The translations under genes were made by a program, and so were the position numbers. DNA of 64,000 bases from Istiophorus platypterus. Lineage: Eukaryota; Chordata; Actinopteri; Istiophoriformes; Istiophoridae. Position 1 is the first letter of the stretch; each line of letters starts with the position of its first letter. The notes beneath the pieces were generated by a model. The model was not told the DNA's origin. It was given only the letters and a program-made list of their open reading frames with translations, and made no database searches. Below are positions 60,100-64,000 of the stretch, in pieces. The DNA lies in contig CM029126.1 of assembly GCA_016859345.1 (NCBI GenBank), forward strand, positions 17,305,027 to 17,369,026, in the 5' to 3' direction.

Positions 60100-61407
60100 G
60101 TAGTATTTCTCAAGATGAAGCTCTGGCAAGATGCCTCTTTCCTTTCCACCCTCTAACACTCTCCTCCCACCATGTCCATCTTCCCTCTCTCCTACAATCT
60201 TCTCCTCATCTTTAGTGAATCCCTCTTTCTGCCTCTCTTCTACAATAAAACAAAGAATAAGAGTGCGAGAGAAAAAAGAAACATATGGCCACAAAACGTT
60301 ACACTGAGCAAACTATCAGTTCAGCTCTAGGTTGAAGTTGTGGAAGTCTAGTGGGTTCTGATAATGGAAAAATCTATATTTTGAAACTCTTTTAGTTTGT
60401 TTTGGTTTTCTCTGGTCTTGGTGTCATTGTTTACAAGTGTTTCAATAAAGTTTTGAAGTGATTAATCCATATATCTACATATATGGATTTGAGCAGAGGG
60501 AGGGAGAAGGGGTATATGGATTCTTGACTTGAACTCAGCTGTTTATAGATATTGAGCTGTTTCTTCACATTGTCTGATGATACACTTGTAACATTTTGGA
60601 GTCTTACAACATTTGAGATGGAATAATTGATGGATTTTTTTTATTGGAAAGTTTTTATAATAGGCCTTTCTCACAGCAAACAACTTATCAAACACAGGTG
60701 TACTAAATAACATTCATATGTGCATTAATAAGGCAGGAAGAATGGTTCTGCCGCTTCTAAAGCCTTCTATGTGCTCTGCCACACCTAAAGAGAACAGACC
60801 CAGTATTGATGTTATGAGTTACACCTGTGCTTTTCTTGCAATGACAGGCTGGCTGTAAATTACTCTTGGTAATACAGACAGGACAGGGGCAAATTCCCCT
60901 AGGTGACAACTGACAAGCTCCACACGCTCCCTTTCATTTTGTTCAGCTGTTTTTTTCTTGAAAATGTGTAGCTTTTAAGATTATTTATATCCTTATATCT
61001 CTTCATCCAATTATAGGTGTGTCCCCACCATGATCTAGTAATCAGAATTACAATAGGAGTGAGGTGGATGGGAAAAAGAGAGAGGAGAAAAGTTAGGAGA
61101 GGAACTGGTTGTCAAAGAAGACAATGGTGAAAGTTAGTTCCTCCTGAAATACTGGCTTGTCAGTTGTGATAGCTGGAGGATAGCAGACTGAACTGAGATT
61201 CATAAGAGTGTATTTCCATGTCTTTGTTGGGAAAAATGTTTGAGAGAAGAAGAGTACAAATACAGTGGACAGGAAGTAAAGATGAATTATAGCTTTTAGC
61301 TGTTGTATCAGATATAACAGATGGATGTAATGATCCTTAAAGTTGATCTTTAGAGTTTTGAGAGCACATGACACTTTGGCCTTTTTGGAACTGTGGGATT
61401 GGATGTA

Positions 61408-61410
<3 letters not shown>

Positions 61411-61458
<48 letters not shown>
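61411..61458 (+). repeat. (GT)n microsatellite
   Basis: About 24 GT units. Confidence 0.95.
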
Positions 61459-61460
<2 letters not shown>

Positions 61461-62888
61461 TTTGATGTTTCAAGTGAACCACATATCTGAACCCTTAACC
61501 CATAGCAGTGCAAATCCTTGGCTCAGGACCTGCATTGCTTGGCAGGCTACTCAGGAAACAGCAAGTGTGTATGGTTGTGTATGTGTGTGTAATTGCTAGG
61601 TGTGTGGGAGAGGTGTGGATAGTTTATGTTGGTTTGGTCTGAGTTGGGTTTTTGCCTTAAAAAAAATTAAAAAATCTTCCAAAACAAGCAGTTGAGAAAG
61701 GCCATGTTCAAAGATTAAAAGATTAACAATTAAACTATTCTGTAACTCCTTTTTTATTTCGAGACTTTTAGTCAAAGGATAACTGCATAGATGGGATGCT
61801 CCATAGACTTTGAGCATCTAATAAAAACTGATACATCTCTGCAATGTGTGCTATTCAAAGGTATTACAAAAGTTCGGAGAAATGCAACATTTGCATTCTG
61901 GCCCTGAAGCTCATTAAAACATGTCAGTATTTGTCATGTGGAGAATCATTCAAGTTGATGTGTAGGTTAATTTTTTGGTCCACTCCCAGAGCCTAGAAAA
62001 CCAGTCTGTGTTTTTCTTCCAAGACATTAAGTAGTTTCAAAGAAATACCTCACTGATTAGGGTTTTGAGCAGGTAATCTGTTATCTGTAATAGATTACAT
62101 TCCAAAAGGAATCTTCCTAGCCTTGCTCACACTATAAATGCTTTTATGAGCCCCAGGCCTTGTACAGTATAAGTCTTTCATCTATAAGGCTCTCAGCTGT
62201 GTTAGCTCTGCCAATCTGCCGTTTAAGACTTGGCAGCTAGTCTGCAGCCTTCACAGTAAATGGTTTGCAGCTGACTTTTACGCACAGTGGCTTTCAAACA
62301 TTTCAAAATGAGTTTTGTTGCAGCCAGAACTGATTTAGAAGTGGAAGGTTACTGACCTCTAATTCAACAATGTGTCAGTCAGCAAGCTTTACTAATATTC
62401 CACTGCATATGATGTTTGATGGAAATTAATTAATGTACCCATTTTTGGTCTTTCAAACTTTAAACAGGATTTTTGTACCAGTGGCAGACATGGACTTTTT
62501 AAAGGCAACAGCGAGATAATTTTGTATCAGTTAAGATATCAAATAGCTAGTCAAAAAACAAAAAGTCATATGGATGTCCTTTATTTTCCAAGACTGAGCG
62601 GTAAATTAACACGTGTGAGTTGAATGTGAAATAAGTATTTTTGCAAACACGCCCACTCATTGCTAAAGAGGGAGACGTGAGTGCTTGTGCAGGTTTATCA
62701 GCAGTGATGGAACCTGCAAAAGGAGACATTGTTTTCTACCTGACATAGCACATTACTTACATAGACACACAGACCAATGCACACACCTTGCATTTTAAAA
62801 GCATAGGCCTGCTGCGCTTGTTCTCTGTAAAATCGACTACTAATATATATCAGGAAGGGAAGTTATAATAAAGATAATAGAGGTTACT

Positions 62889-63007
62889 GTGTGTGTGTGT
62901 GTTGGGGGGGGGGGGGAATAGGGGAGGACTGCAGTTAAATTATTTACAGCTGAACTGAAACTCCTCTCTCTCTCTCTCTCTCTCTCTCTGTCACACACAC
63001 ACACACT

Positions 63008-63041
<34 letters not shown>
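62889..63041 (+). repeat. Compound microsatellite block (GT, G-run, CT, CA, CT)
   Basis: GT at 62889-62902, a G-run at 62904-62916, CT at 62964-62989, CA at 62992-63005 and CT at 63011-63041. Confidence 0.95.
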
Positions 63042-63045
<4 letters not shown>

Positions 63046-63982
63046 ACCTCAGTCTACCCTATAATCCAGAGTTAGGTTATAAACACAGTTAAAGTTTCCA
63101 TCTTTCTCATCCTGGGTGGCCAAACTGTGTGTGTTTGTGCGTGTCTGCTGAAAGTGTGTGTTTTCCTGTATGCCAGTTTTTGTTTGTCTATTTGCCTCTC
63201 TTTGGATGAATGTCTATCAGTGTGTGTAGTTTTGTGGCTACACTGTGACCTTTCATGAGCAATTATTGTGTTAACTTTTAGTTTAGGGTACTCAGATTTG
63301 ATCATATCTAAACACAAATAAATCACAACATTGCATGATATTTGCTGTAATGTGAAAACTGTTGTCACTGGCTTGTCCCTGTACAAATAGGTGAGGTGTC
63401 ACGGGCAGTTTTATACATTACTGTTAGAGCATGTTTATTTAGTTCAGCAGCTTTGATAGAGAACAGTGACTTGCTGGAAAAACATCAATGCAAAAGAAAA
63501 CACATTAGTGGGTTATGTGTCTATGATTTTTACATCACAACTGTAGACTATAAAAGCCCTGTGTAGTTTTGTTTAATTCCCAGACTTGCATTCACATTGT
63601 CACATGAAGAGCATACGTCTGTAAGGCTCTGAAGTCTCATTTTCGAATTTGTTGTAAGAGTTATAATACTAGGATGCATTGATCCCTATAGACATGTTGT
63701 ATTTTTATTTAGGCAAGAGGTCAAGTTTAGCTACAGAGTAACACTTCTGCAGTGGGGAAAGGAAAGTGGCAAAGTAGAACTCATCATTGCCTTTTGCTTC
63801 TCAGTATTATCTCTGCACAGCTAATAAAAGATTGGGAATGAGTTTTGATTTTGCTCTTGTGCTGTGATCACAAGTATGATGTTATTTATAGAAACCTATG
63901 AATAAATCCACCCGTCGTGATTGCAATGATGTAAATTTTCCCCGTTTTTAACAATAATAACGCCACGGACATAGAGGGTTAC

Positions 63983-64000
63983 TGTGTGTGTGTGTGTGTG
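63983..64000 (+). repeat. (GT)n microsatellite, cut by the window end
   Basis: At least 9 GT units; the repeat continues beyond the window. Confidence 0.9.

Larger units (their letters stand above)
60092..64000. other. Intergenic, no gene seen
   Basis: AT-rich unique sequence with GT at 61411-61458 and a compound GT/G/CT/CA/CT block at 62889-63041. A hairpin-forming inverted repeat is at 60464-60489. The window ends inside another GT run (63983-64000). Confidence 0.55.

Noticed and set aside
59718..60294. Arg-Glu repeat frames on the minus strand
   Set aside because: Artefacts of the (CT)n microsatellite with flanking pyrimidine-rich DNA.
60464..60489. miRNA precursor candidate
   Set aside because: An 11-bp AT-rich stem with a 4-base loop is far shorter than a pre-miRNA hairpin.

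Overview
This window is vertebrate genomic DNA, most likely from a ray-finned fish and probably a teleost. The evidence is long uninterrupted (CA)n/(GT)n, (CT)n and (GATA)n microsatellites, degraded fish-type DNA transposon remnants, spliceosomal-type splice signals, and one intact protein gene that is a clear vertebrate SoxC transcription factor. I see no prokaryotic operons, tRNA or rRNA genes, or CRISPR arrays.

The only protein-coding gene I can support is sox4, single-exon on the + strand (CDS 16962-18269, 435 aa). It has a CpG-rich promoter and leader (about 16.1-16.96 kb) and a long 3' UTR that probably runs to a poly(A) signal at 21056-21061. The leader offers two TATA-like core promoters. 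The longer transcript would carry three upstream ATGs, a T-run plus (CTT)n microsatellite and a possible optional intron. The shorter transcript would skip all three ATGs. A second CpG-rich promoter-like block lies 1-2.4 kb further upstream (14.56-15.62 kb).

About 10 kb downstream of sox4, on the same strand, a separate CpG-rich block (28.48-29.1 kb) has GC-box and E-box motifs and a consensus splice donor. A good splice acceptor follows at 30217-30218. This looks like the 5' end of a second transcription unit, either a lncRNA or the 5' UTR exons of a gene whose body lies outside the window. Its position and strand resemble the human SOX4-CASC15 arrangement, but that link is inference only.

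Between the two promoters lies a small mobile-element cluster. It holds two degraded tandem copies of a PIF/Harbinger-type element 5' end (25.17-25.94 kb), a 366-bp tandem duplication (25.94-26.67 kb), and a 209-bp terminal-inverted-repeat MITE flanked by TA (26789-26997).

The rest (1-14 kb and 31-64 kb) is gene-poor DNA, as expected beside a developmental regulator. It consists of microsatellites and AT-rich unique sequence. Several blocks have the look of conserved non-coding enhancers (21.1-21.5, 39.06-39.25, 39.83-40.0, 46.35-46.74, 49.07-49.45 and 50.45-50.72 kb). That look is a reading of texture and motifs only; no alignment was possible. I found no self-contained novel multi-gene system. 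The most interesting material is the regulatory architecture of sox4 and the unassigned spliced transcription unit downstream.
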